Below, piece after piece: positions 10,999 through 21,240 of a stretch of 64,000 bases of DNA (position 1 is its first letter; the number at the start of each line of letters is the position of its first letter). Source of the DNA: Apirhabdus apintestini (GTDB lineage: Bacteria; Pseudomonadota; Gammaproteobacteria; Enterobacterales; Enterobacteriaceae); NCBI GenBank assembly GCA_033977085.1, contig CP138906.1, positions 2,604,001-2,668,000 of the forward strand, read 5' to 3'. The notes under the pieces are model-generated. The model was not told the origin of the DNA. It did no database searches and worked only from the letters and a program-made list of their open reading frames with translations. Made by a program: the position numbers and the translations under genes.

Positions 10999-11713
10999 GA
11001 TGAACCTCGTTTTTTGGATGTAAAATAGCCAGCGACGATAAGCATTCCGTCGCTGGCCCATATATGAAGTATAGTGGTGATGCCAGATAAGTAATGCCTG
11101 ATTATTGTTATTTTTATTGTCTGGTTTTAAATGCAGTGAAATACGCGGATAGTTTTCATGTGAAATAAAAATATTTAAATGCCCTTAAATGAGGAAAGGT
11201 TAAAAAGTAGAAATAAAAACTGTTTTATTTCACTGCATTACAAGCCATCGGCGTTATGCTTAGTTTAAACAGTAAATTAAGTGTAATATTTGTGACATTA
11301 GTGGGTGCTGTCACAAAAGAGTAATAAATATATTTATCCGGCCGTAACAGTAAATTGACGAAGAGTCGGTTTGCTGCTTCAGGCGGTACTACAGCATAAG
11401 ATCACACCTAAATGATACAATCTTTAGCGATAAAATGTATTTTTCTACGCTGGCGTGGCCCGTTGGTTATTTTGGGGAAGCTTAGTGTTGTGTAGGTCGA
11501 TACCGCTATTTATCTTGCTCTATTGCGTACTTAAAATTCTGGCTGACCATTATGATGGCTGAGAGAGTATTTGCGTTACTTTATGCCTGAATCTGAAGTG
11601 GAAAAGATCTGTGCGCGGGCCGGTACAAAGAAGAATAGTTAACCGAGCCGTAGCACACCCCACGCCAACGCAGCGGCGCGGGGCGGCTTGTTACTGCACT
11701 ACCGAGTAATGGC
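10999..11713. other. Intergenic region, AT-rich
   Basis: About 700 bp, AT-rich, with no credible coding sequence. It would hold the promoter of the small fimbrial-like gene (minus strand). A GC-rich imperfect hairpin near 11655-11690 may terminate the downstream minus-strand gene that ends at 11714. Confidence 0.45.
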
Positions 11714-14276
11714 CTATTTTATCGTATCCTCAAACGTAACCGGATCCGCGGCATAGTCGCTGAATTTCTGCTGTACCCAGCTCAGATCGACGTTATCGCT
11801 CGTTGCCCCGGTAGGGAGCACCATACCGAGCGTAGTCCCGCCACCGAACATCATGTGTACGATCCCGCGCAGCGCAAAATCGCGGCAGGCAGGCGCTGAG
11901 ACATCAAACGGTCCCCGGCGCTGATACATATCGCCAGGCGTTGCGCCCACGTAGCCGGCAATTGTCGAAGCGCCGTGTTCGCTGAAGTTGAAATTACGTA
12001 TTACAGGGTGAATATTCATGACATCGCTACCTAAAGCCTTGTCGCCAAAGATATAGTTAGCTGCGGTCCCCCAGTGCTGGTTATCAAATTCGGCGTGTAC
12101 GTTATCCTGAGTTAGCGGAGTGCGGCTAGCCGGGATTTGCCACGGGATGACAGGCAGGGCCAAATGCTGACTTACCAGTGAGCAGAACTCAAAGTATGCC
12201 GCCCATTCCGCCGGGCCATAGCAATAGACGTTGATATACGCGCGCTGAGTCAAATCGTCGGCCTCATAGCGGTCAATTGCCAGGAAGTCGGGCGCGTATT
12301 TGCCGTCATATACCTGTAGTGCCTTGATATAGTCAGCGGTTTCCTGAGCGGCCTGCGCTACGTCAATATCGTTTTCCGTACCGTACACCCACTCTGACTT
12401 ACCCACGCCCCACAGGTTAATCTGCCAGCCAAAGGTAATATCCGGCCCAACCTCAGAGACCAGCCAGTTAACGCTGCGAATATAACCGGTGAGATCCTCC
12501 GTAATATCCTCAGGGATGGTTGCATCAATTTTCCAGTGATCGAGCGCGTCCTGAAGCGGTTTTCTCACCGGCATGGCGTAGTCTGGCGGCAGATTTTTTG
12601 CTGGCAGGTACCCAACATATCGGGGTTCACAATCACACCGCCGGGAACGGGGTGCGCAGCGTCTTTTTCGCCATTAGCGTTTGCAGCGTGAGGATGAAGT
12701 TAGCGAAGCTGTGCGTCAAGTGATCGACGCTTTGTAATTCAGTGACATCGCCACCTGAAAGCTGAACCGTATAAGACACCATTACTGGCAGAACCGCCGA
12801 GGACAGATTCTCTTCAAGTTTGCGGGCCAGCGTCAGCGTGTTTATCGTCGCGACATCGGTTTCCAAAAATTCATTGGGGTTGCCGTCACCGCCTGTCCCG
12901 GCATATTTAAAGATGGAAGAGGCGCGTGCGGCGGTAAATGCCGCCTCGTTATCCGTCTGTAGCGTGGCACAGCCGCCCATTCCTAAATTTTCCGCGCTAA
13001 AACCGCGCACAACAAGGTGTGCGCCGCGAGCTACCGTAACGGGCAAATCGACGGGCTGGGAGTCGACGGTAAGAGTTGACTGAGACTCCACGCTATATAC
13101 CGTTTTATCGAGGATAAAATTAGCGATAGCCACTGAGTATGTGCCTGGCTTCACTTTTACCGCCAGCGGCTGGCGCTGATTATGCAGCGTTATCGCCTGC
13201 ACGTAGCTCATTTCCGGTGAAATCAGGCGCACTTCCACTGCTTTATCAAGCTCATTAGCGATATCCACAACCACGGTAACCGTCTGGAAGCCATCGGTGG
13301 GAAGCTGATGAATGCTGACGTTTTCAGACGTAACTTCAACCACGCAAAGCGCATTTTCCAGCGTGCTATCTGCGATCGCAAATGTCATTTGCTGGTTATT
13401 TTTATTAACCGGAGCAATTGCAACCGACAGCGTGCCGCCGGCGGGGAGTTTTTCAAAATGGGTTGTTTTTCCGATTTGGGTAGTAAACGTGATGGGCTGC
13501 ATCATCGTATCGCTGAAAGACAGCGTAACCTGCAGCGTTTCGTTCTCCAGCGCTTCAATATTGGCTACGCTGAAATCCAGTGAGCTATAGCGTTCAATCT
13601 GGCCGAAGGTGAGCGCGATATCGGCGGTTTTGCCGACTTCAATATCAACGCTATTGGGAGTGGTAATAACGGTTGCCTGAATATTTCCATCATCGCTGAT
13701 AAGCGTTCCGGCCGAAATAGAATAGCTACCTGCCACGAGGCTTTGCCGCTGGGTCTCACCAGGCATAACGCTGAAGGTAGTGGTATCAGATAAAGTAAAG
13801 TTCACGTCGACGCTTTTATTCTTCAGAGCTTCATCGGGAGCCTGTGCGCAGCGAATATTAACATAACCAGTAATATCGGGTTCACCGTCTGCGGTAATGA
13901 CCATTGTCTTCAGATACTCGTCCAAAATGCTGGATAAATCAGGGTCACCGGTGGCGGAATTAAATCCAATAGCAAGGCTATCCGTCATTTCAATAGTAAA
14001 CGGATTATTATCCTTAGCCTTCACAGAAATAGTAACATCATACAGCGTCTCTGAAATTTGCTCGCTGTTAATATCAAACTCAAATTCCCGGCCCTGATGC
14101 AGGAACTCCGTAGTGACATCATCCTGTGAAATATTAACAGGGGAATTTAGAAAACAGGTGAAATAGTGTTCAATATCGACTGCACTATTATCACTATTCT
14201 AAATATCAGTAATAATAACCCTGGCGTAATAAGGGGTGGGGGAGCCATCAAACTTCCTGTTGAAAATAATAGACAT
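11714..14276 (-). pseudogene. Large multidomain protein with C-terminal TIM-barrel-like domain (in-frame TAG plus frame breaks)
   Basis: A minus-strand gene starts at ATG 14276 behind a GAGGATAG-type ribosome site. It encodes about 854 residues if one amber codon and two one-base losses are corrected. Residues 1-25 are followed by an in-frame TAG at 14199-14201. The frame is then open through beta-rich, Thr/Val-rich repeats (about residues 30-520, resembling carbohydrate-binding or Ig-like modules). The C-terminal about 330 residues (LVVRGFSAENLGMGG; GWQINLWGVG; PDFLAIDRYEADD; LPVIPWQIPASR) look like a glycoside-hydrolase-type TIM barrel with acidic residues at strand ends. Breaks lie in A runs near 12660 and 12600. 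There is no obvious signal peptide. The family and substrate are not recognised. The amber codon argues for real inactivation. Confidence 0.55.
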
Positions 14277-15121
14277 ACACTATCCTCTTAAAGTGGATTC
14301 CAATAAAAGCATTAAACGTAAATAGAAATGATTTTCCGAAGAGCGTTTTCTTCGGCGAATGGGGGTAATGCTTTTTCCACCGCATTCTGAGGCGAATCAT
14401 ATAATATTGCGTAATTAAAGCTTTCAGGTAACTTCACAAAATGATATTGATAAATAAAACATTATTTACAGAGCGCGATATTGCGTTAATATGAGTTTGC
14501 TAATATGAAATTTTTTATTCTGTATGATCCTGGTAGGTATATTTTCTGGCAATTTATCAGGGGCGCCGGCAGTGGCTGTTTTATAATGGTTATCAATTCT
14601 TATAAAATATAATTTTATTATAGAAAATAAAATTATGTGCTCTGTGATATTTGCCGTAAGGTTATATAAAGCGCTCTAAAAGAGATTGCTTAATGATAGG
14701 GTTGAGATAAAACGCACGCATAAAGTTAATGGCACATAGCATACAGAATAATCATTATTATGCTGTTCGGCCTAACTTATTCCCGGCAGGCCGCACAATG
14801 TCGTGATATTGCTGCATGCTTCCCTGCTCCTTTAAAAAACAGGTAGAATGCGTTTCAACTGCGGTAATAAATTACCTATAAAGAATAAACTGATGCTGGT
14901 GCCTATTACCCGGTAAGCGCGTCTTGGTCACGCGGGCGCTGATGGGTATTAATGAGGCAGGGCAGGTGATTGAACGCCGAAAAAACGGCGTGTAATCGAC
15001 GCGCCGGGGCATTTTCGCCGCGTTGAATATCGCCTGTAGCTAATAAATCCTCGTAAAGTAGCGCCTGGCTTACTTAAATTTCATCTGCCAGGCACCTTAG
15101 GCGACAACCGTAGATATTGAA
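14277..15121. other. Intergenic region upstream of the TIM-barrel gene and downstream of hemB
   Basis: About 845 bp, AT-rich from 14280 to 14900. It contains the promoter region of the minus-strand gene starting at 14276. No gene was found. An inverted repeat GCCTGGC (15063-15069) / GCCAGGC (15087-15093) with a 17-base loop lies downstream of the hemB stop and could act as its terminator. Confidence 0.5.
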
Positions 15122-16099
15122 CTAAAGCACTTTTTGTTCGGCGAGGTCCAGCGCGAAATAATTCAGGATTAAGTCCGCACCGGCGCGTTTAATCGCTCCC
15201 GGGCTTTCCAATACCACGCTATATTCATCAATGGCGCCTGCGCGGGCGGCGAATTTTATCATCGCGTACTCCCCGCTTACCTGATATGCCGCCAGCGGCA
15301 GATCGCTGCGTTCACGGATGTCGCGCAGAACATCGAGATAGGCGCCGGCGGGTTTTACCATCAGGCAGTCAGCGCCCTGAGCCTCATCCAGTAACGACTC
15401 ACGGATTGCTTCCCGGCGGTTCATGGGATTCATTTGATACGTTTTTCGATCGCCTTTGAGCGCGGTACCTGCGGCTTCCCGGAAGGGGCCGTAAAACGCG
15501 GAGGCGAATTTAGTGGAGTACGCCATAATCGCGGTTTGCGTAAATCCCTCAGCGTCCAGCGCCTGGCGAATCGCCTGTACCTGGCCGTCCATCGCGGCCG
15601 AAGGTGCGATAAAATCAGCGCCGGCGCGCGCGGCGGTCACCGCCTGTTTACCGAGGTTAATTAGCGTGGCGTCATTGTCTACGCCGCTTTCACACAGCAC
15701 GCCGCAGTGGCCATGAGACGTATATTCGCAAAAACACGTGTCGGACATGACCAGCAGATCGGGAGCCGTTTCTTTTGCCGTGCGCGCCATTCGGGCGACC
15801 AGTCCATTTTCATTCCATGTATCGCTTCCGGTGGCGTCAGTGTGATGCGAAATACCAAACGTCATGACGGCGCGGATACCCGCTTTGGCAATGCGCTCAA
15901 TTTCATAAGGAAGGCGTTTTTCAGGGATGCGCATCACGCCGGGCATCGCCTCGACGGGAGTGTAATCCGCAAGTCCCTCCTCCACGAAGATGGGGAGAAC
16001 GAAATCATTGAGTGAGAGCGTGGTTTCTTCAAACATTGCGCGCATTGCCGGCGTACGGCGCAGGCGGCGTGGACGATTTACTAATGAAAAATCTGGCAT
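15122..16099 (-). CDS. hemB: Delta-aminolevulinic acid dehydratase (porphobilinogen synthase)
   Basis: It condenses two 5-aminolevulinate molecules to porphobilinogen in tetrapyrrole synthesis, in the cytoplasm. The protein follows E. coli HemB throughout. The zinc-binding cysteine motif DTCFCEYTSHGHCG is present, and so are both active-site lysine contexts (YSTKFAS and MVKPAGAYLD) and the conserved FIAPSAAMDGQVQAIRQALD stretch. I place the start at ATG 16099 (MPDFSLVNRPRRLRR), 325 residues, because it has a CAGGTG ribosome site at normal spacing and matches the family N-terminus. A GTG at 16108 would add three residues. The frame is intact, as expected for an essential gene. Confidence 0.96.
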   Translation of the reverse strand: MPDFSLVNRPRRLRRTPAMRAMFEETTLSLNDFVLPIFVEEGLADYTPVEAMPGVMRIPEKRLPYEIERIAKAGIRAVMTFGISHHTDATGSDTWNENGLVARMARTAKETAPDLLVMSDTCFCEYTSHGHCGVLCESGVDNDATLINLGKQAVTAARAGADFIAPSAAMDGQVQAIRQALDAEGFTQTAIMAYSTKFASAFYGPFREAAGTALKGDRKTYQMNPMNRREAIRESLLDEAQGADCLMVKPAGAYLDVLRDIRERSDLPLAAYQVSGEYAMIKFAARAGAIDEYSVVLESPGAIKRAGADLILNYFALDLAEQKVL

Positions 16100-16285
16100 G
16101 GAATTCACCTGAAGCTGTGTGACATTCCTCTAATGGTACCCGATTTTTTAAGACGGCGTTTTGCGTTTATTGAATTGATCTTCGCAGCGATAAGGCTGAG
16201 AGCCTCTTTTTGCCACACGGGGATTGCGTTGTAAGAAACATCGTTGTACTTTGTGGTTATATTAATGACATTAAAGGGAACGCAC

Positions 16286-17308
16286 ATGAAAGCTGCTATT
16301 GCTACTCAGGATCATCAGGTCGCCGTCGTCGATAAAACGCTGCGCGCTTTAGCGCACGGTGAGGCGCTGTTGAAGATGGAATGCTGTGGCGTTTGTCATA
16401 CGGATCTCCACGTAAAAAATGGAGATTTTGGTGATAAGACCGGCGTTATTCTGGGGCATGAAGGGATTGGTATTGTCACCGCGCTGGGGCCGGGAGTTAC
16501 CGCGTTAAAGGTGGGCGATCGCGCCAGCGTCGCCTGGTTTTATCAGGGCTGTGGTCACTGTGAATACTGTAATTCTGGTAATGAAACGCTGTGCCGGTCG
16601 GTGAAGAATGCGGGTTATACCGTGGATGGCGGTATGGCGGAAGAGTGCATTGTGGTTGCTGATTACGCGGTAAAAGTGCCGGATGGGCTGGGGTCTGCGG
16701 AGGCAAGCAGCATTACGTGCGCAGGCGTAACGACGTATAAAGCCGTTAAAGTCTCCCATATTCAGCCGGGCCAGTGGATAGCAATTTACGGGCTGGGCGG
16801 GCTTGGCAACCTTGCGCTGCAATATGCGAAAAATGTATTCAACGCTAAGATAATTGCCGTGGACGTTAATGACGATCAGCTAGCGCTGGCGCGTGAGATG
16901 GGCGCCGATCTTACCGTTAATTCCCGCACGGAGGATGCCGCGAAATTTATCCAGCAAAAAACCGGCGGTGCGCATGCGGCCGTGGTCACCGCGGTAGCGA
17001 AAGCCGCGTTTAATTCCGCGGTTGATGCCGTGCGTGCAGGCGCTCGCGTCGTGGCTGTGGGGTTACCGCCAGAGGCAATGAGCCTGGATATTCCGCGCCT
17101 GGTGCTGGACGGTATTCAGGTAGTGGGCTCACTGGTAGGGACGCGACTGGATTTACAGGAAGCTTTCCAGTTTGCCGCCGAAGGCAAAGTGGTGCCAAAA
17201 GTCACGCTGCGCCCGGTGGAGGATATCAACGCTATCTTTACAGAAATGGAGCAGGGGAGAATTCGTGGCCGTATGGTGATTGATTTTAACGCGAAGACCC
17301 GAGCTTAA
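16286..17308 (+). CDS. adhP: Zinc-dependent alcohol dehydrogenase, propanol-preferring (AdhP)
   Basis: A medium-chain NAD-dependent alcohol dehydrogenase of about 340 residues. Catalytic zinc ligands are in CCGVCHTDLHVKNGD and GHEGIG. The structural zinc cysteines are in GCGHCEYCNSGNETLC. The Rossmann motif is GLGGLGNLA. It is very similar to E. coli AdhP, which oxidises ethanol and propanol and reduces aldehydes. The start at ATG 16286 (MKAAIATQDHQ) follows an AAAGGGA ribosome site. A longer in-frame extension to 16244 has no family support. It is divergent from hemB. A strong hairpin terminator follows at 17331-17370. Confidence 0.95.
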   Translation: MKAAIATQDHQVAVVDKTLRALAHGEALLKMECCGVCHTDLHVKNGDFGDKTGVILGHEGIGIVTALGPGVTALKVGDRASVAWFYQGCGHCEYCNSGNETLCRSVKNAGYTVDGGMAEECIVVADYAVKVPDGLGSAEASSITCAGVTTYKAVKVSHIQPGQWIAIYGLGGLGNLALQYAKNVFNAKIIAVDVNDDQLALAREMGADLTVNSRTEDAAKFIQQKTGGAHAAVVTAVAKAAFNSAVDAVRAGARVVAVGLPPEAMSLDIPRLVLDGIQVVGSLVGTRLDLQEAFQFAAEGKVVPKVTLRPVEDINAIFTEMEQGRIRGRMVIDFNAKTRA

Positions 17309-17330
17309 GGTTTTATCTGATGGCCCGGAA

Positions 17331-17370
17331 AGCCGCCCCTGCGTTCCTGCGTGAGCGCAGGGGCGGCTTT
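17331..17370. terminator. Bidirectional terminator between adhP and the AraC-type gene
   Basis: A 13-bp perfect stem: AGCCGCCCCTGCG at 17331-17343 pairs with CGCAGGGGCGGCT at 17356-17368, with a 12-base loop and a short T run after it. It lies between two convergent genes and could serve both. Confidence 0.85.
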
Positions 17371-17405
17371 CCTAACGTGCCGAAAAGGGCCACGCGTGCG
17401 GGTGA

Positions 17406-17804
17406 TTACTCATACAGCGTGCGGCAAGTGCGGCATAATTGCTCACCTTCCAGGCCGTTGAATAAATGGTTACGGCGAGCGCGGCACTGGGACGGCGTGC
17501 AGTTGAGCACGTGTTTAAACGTACGCGTGTATGATTGTTGCGAACTGAAACTGTATTTTTCAGCAATATCAATAATCGTGCAGTCACCAAACTTTAAATC
17601 ACGGATTGAGCGGTACAATTTATCGCTGCGGATGTAGGTTGCCGCAGTAATGGACATTTGCTCATAAAACATACGCTGCAGATGCCATTTTGAGTAACCT
17701 GCAATACGTGATAAATCTTCCAGCGTAATCTTTTCGTGGATGTGGTCGTCAATCCAGTGCAGGATTTGCGCTATCACGTTCGCTGAGAAATGGTCCCTTC
17801 TCAT
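17406..17804 (-). CDS. Small AraC/XylS-family regulator of the MarA/SoxS/RamA type
   Basis: The 132-residue protein is made almost entirely of the two-helix-turn-helix DNA-binding domain: WIDDHIHEKITLEDLSRIAG, then YSKWHLQRMF, then DIAEKYSFSSQQSYTRTFK. The YSKWHLQRMF recognition segment matches MarA, SoxS, RamA and Rob, single-domain activators of multidrug and oxidative-stress regulons. It differs from MarA and SoxS in lacking the usual mid-domain residues and in having a C-terminal tail of about 20 residues with two cysteines (LCRTCRTLYE). The start at 17804 has a GAGGA ribosome site 7 bases upstream. Its targets cannot be named. Confidence 0.85.
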   Translation of the reverse strand: MRRDHFSANVIAQILHWIDDHIHEKITLEDLSRIAGYSKWHLQRMFYEQMSITAATYIRSDKLYRSIRDLKFGDCTIIDIAEKYSFSSQQSYTRTFKHVLNCTPSQCRARRNHLFNGLEGEQLCRTCRTLYE

Positions 17805-19055
17805 ACAGGTATCCTCGGGTTAGGGTAATAAGATTCTTCTTATGGAGTTTTCCGAGCATTATGGCGATTAATACTTATGAAAGTGTGTATTAATTAAGAT
17901 ATTGTTTAATTTTCTTCAAGTAATGCAAATCTCGTCACTTCTCTTAACAAAAATGTCCTTGTTTGTTGATATTCTGAATAAAAACCATACCGTTTCCGTG
18001 GAAGAATTAGGCTTGTTTTTTGTATGCAGCGTTTTTTAGGGGAAATAATTTTATTTTGATTAGATAAATCTAAAGTGTAATCAATATGATTTGGTTTTCA
18101 TTTAACAAGACGCGGCGTTGATGAGCGCGTAATTTAGCGGCGCCATGCCTGGTGCTAATAGGCAGGTTAAAGCAGCGTAAGCCATAAAAGTATTACCCCC
18201 TTTTTTGATGGCATTGTAATCATTTTATTTCGCCGTCATATTCCGCTGGTTAGCGTGCTTATCAAAAGGAAATACTACTTTATGAGTATGGCTGTAAGAA
18301 GTCATTTCTTATTCGTGGTTTGAAGTGATGAGATTTATACATCCTTTTATTTTCTCTTTGGCTCCATTTAATGAATTGTATTGTTGTTTATACATGCGCT
18401 GAGTTATTTCATCGCTAACCAGAACCTTCGTTGACCGTAACCCCCACCCCGGTTTCGCTCTGTACGCTTATTTTGAGATTTAACGCTCGTGCGGCGGGCG
18501 GGCATCTTTTTTGCCACGACTACGCCCTTCAAGCTGCAAGGTTGCATCAGGTCGCCTTTTGCGAAGGCGGGTTTTGACAATAAAGCAAGGGGAGGTCGGC
18601 GTGAGATTAAAGCGTGAGGTTACAAATAGACGGTAAGCGCTATGCCATATAGCGCACAGCATCCGCCTTCATTGCCTGTAGCGCTGCGGTTATAAAACCT
18701 AAGGAGGGAATATTGTATTACTACGAATCGCACCGCCTTCGTTGCCTGTAGTCGTGCCGAAGAATTGAAAGGCGTGGCTTATGGAGATATTACGTTACGG
18801 CGAGTCGCGCCGCTTTTGTATTACGGCGTGGGAGCCCGTTCAGCCCATTTTCTCTGCCTGAACAAGAGACGCTGGCAGACAGTGAAGAGCGCTGGCATTC
18901 GGTATCAAGGTTTTCCTGGCCCGAATACGCCGCCGCGTTATTAAACACCCGTTTTACGCGCTCGATTAAGCGGAGTCGATGACATGAAAGATTCACCGGC
19001 AGGCGAACTCTGCTCTGCCGGTGAATAGGTCGGTGTTGTGCGCTATCAGCGATTG
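17805..19055. other. Long intergenic region between the AraC-type gene and rdgC
   Basis: About 1.25 kb. In E. coli this neighbourhood (upstream of rdgC) holds genes such as aroM and ppnP; none is recognisable here. The left half (17805-18420) is AT-rich. The right half is GC-richer, with short imperfect repeats such as CGCCTTC(A/G)TTGCCTGTAG at about 18664 and 18731. All frames carry stops, and the short ORFs show no family features. Confidence 0.5.
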
Positions 19056-19966
19056 TTAGCGCTGAGCCTCGCCGCCCAGCCCTTCAATCAGCCCCTGGAG
19101 CAGCAGCGTCAGTTCGCCGGTCATTAGGGTAAAATCCGCGTCAAAGCGCAGGGCAACGTCTTCTTTATCGATATCTTCATTCTTATCGCGCAGCTCATCA
19201 CTAAACTTCAGGCGCTTGAGCGAGCCATCCTCGCATAATACAAACTGGATGCGCTGCTGCCAGTCGAGCGCCAGTTTAGTCACGACTTTGCCCGCCTCGA
19301 TATGCACCGCAATTTCATCACTGACCAACTCTTGTTTTTTAGCCCGGATCACACCGCCGTCTTCCAGAATTGCTTTTAGCTCCGCTTCATCAAGAAGCTG
19401 AAAGCCCTGCGCCGCGCCGCCGGAGCGCACCCATTCGGTGAGCGTTAATTCGATAGGATTTTCCAGCGTGAGCGGTACCACTGGCAGCGAACCCAGGCTT
19501 TTTCTCAGCAGCGCCAGCGTGTCTTCGGCTTTTTGGCGCTGGCGCAGTCCAGCATGATTAGCCCATTGACGCTGTCTATCCACAGCATAGTCTGGCTAAA
19601 TCGACTAAAAGCTCGCGGCAGTAAATCGTGCAGCACCTCATCTTTTAGCGCATCTTTTTCCGTTTTTTTCAACTTTCGAGCCTGATCGGCTTCAAGTTTG
19701 CGAATTTTTGATTCCAGCGCCTGCTTAAGCACCGGCGACGGCAACATTTTTTCCTCTTTGCGCGCGCAAAGCAGGATTTGTCCATTAGTGGCATGCGTTA
19801 ACGCATCACCCTGTGGCCCCATTGGCGATACCCAGCCGGTTTTGGCCATATCCTGACTGCCGCAGGGCGTGAAGCTGTATTGGGCAAGTTGCTTTTCTAT
19901 TTCGTCCGGATTCAGCGAAATGTCCCGGCTAAGCCGGTAAACCATGAGATTTTTGAACCACAGCAT
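19056..19966 (-). CDS. rdgC: Recombination-associated protein RdgC (one frame break)
   Basis: RdgC is a ring-shaped DNA-binding protein that binds double-stranded DNA and restrains RecA. The reconstructed protein starts MLWFKNLMVYRLSRD and ends LIEGLGGEAQR, tracking E. coli RdgC along its full 303 residues. The single break is in an A run (five where six are expected) at about 19530-19540, in the segment DCASAKKAEDTLALLRK. With one base added the length is exactly 303 codons. It is divergent from mak, as in E. coli. Confidence 0.92.
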
Positions 19967-20082
19967 GAAAGGTAACCTTATCAGTCAAACGCAGCGGGCA
20001 TGATAGCGAATCGTCGCCTGGGTTTCATTGCCTTTCCCTATACGCCGTTCTACTCTGTTGAAATATCTGTGTTAAAGGGGCC

Positions 20083-20995
20083 ATGAACGTGCGTATTGGT
20101 ATTGATCTCGGCGGGACGAAAACAGAGGTTATCGCGCTGGCGGATGACGGGCGCCAGCTTTATCGGCACCGATTGCCCACCCCGCGCGATGACTACTCAC
20201 AAACGGTAGAAATTATTGCGCGCCTGGTGGAGCAGGCGGAGGCGTCGACCGGCGAACGGGGCAGCGTAGGCATCGGGATCCCGGGGACGCTATCGCCGGT
20301 TACCGGAAAAGTTAAAAACGCGAATTCTACCTGGCTGAACGGGCAGGCGCTGGATAATGATTTGGCGCAGCGCCTGGGCGCGAAGTGCGCATCGCGAATG
20401 ACGCGAATTGCCTGGCGGTCTCTGAGGCGACGGACGGCGCCGCTGCAGGAGCTAACACGGTATTTGCGGTAATTATTGGCACCGGCTGTGGCGCCGGCAT
20501 TGCGCTGAACGGCCAGAGCCACGCCGGCGGCAATGGAACCGCGGGCGAGTGGGGCCATAATCCACTGCCGTGGATGGATGACGCTGAACTACGCTACCGC
20601 CAGGAGGTGCCGTGCTATTGCGGAAAGCAAGGCTGCATCGAAACGTTTATCTCCGGGACCGGTTTTGCCACCGATTATCGGCGGCAGGCCGGTGAGGCTC
20701 TCGCCGGTGATGAAATCGTCCGGCGCGCGCTGTCCGGCGACGCACAGGCTGAACGGGCGCTGGGGCGCTATGAACAGCGTCTGGCGAAATCGCTGGCGCA
20801 CGTCGTAAACCTGCTCGATCCGGACGTTATCGTGCTGGGGGCGGAATGAGCAACGTTGAGCGCCTGTATCACAGGTTGCCGGCGCTGGTAACGCCGTGGG
20901 TATTTGGCGGCGAGTTTTCAACGCCGATCCGCCAGGCGATGCACGGGGATTCCAGCGGCGTTCGCGGCGCGGCCTGGCTGTGGCCAAAAGCATAA
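20083..20995 (+). CDS. mak: Fructokinase / manno(fructo)kinase Mak (two frame breaks)
   Basis: A ROK-family sugar kinase. The N-terminal phosphate-binding motif is RIGIDLGGTKTE, followed by GIGIPGT, IIGTGCGAGIALNG and a zinc-binding stretch CYCGKQGCIETFISG. It phosphorylates fructose or mannose with ATP. The first break is near 20384 (RLGAEVRIANDANC) and the second is in a G run near 20840 (VIVLGGGMSN). Adding two bases gives 304 residues, against about 302 in E. coli. In E. coli araJ lies between mak and sbcC. Here only about 245 bp separate them and no araJ is seen. Confidence 0.88.
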
Positions 20996-21240
20996 CCGCA
21001 CAGGGAAGCCCGGTCGCCGGAGTGTATTCGCTTCCTGAAGCGTGCCTGCCAGCGCGCTGAGGTAATTTTGCGCGCGGCAGGTTTCTCAATGCGCGGCTAC
21101 ACGCTGAGCTCGGCTTCGGCCCGCGTGCGGTTTACCTGCCAGCGCGCGCAGGCGGTGAATGAGCGCTACGTTCATCTCATCGCTTGCAGAGCCGAAATCT
21201 CAAATGAGCGGTATACAGTCTTTATCAGCGCGGTATCAAT

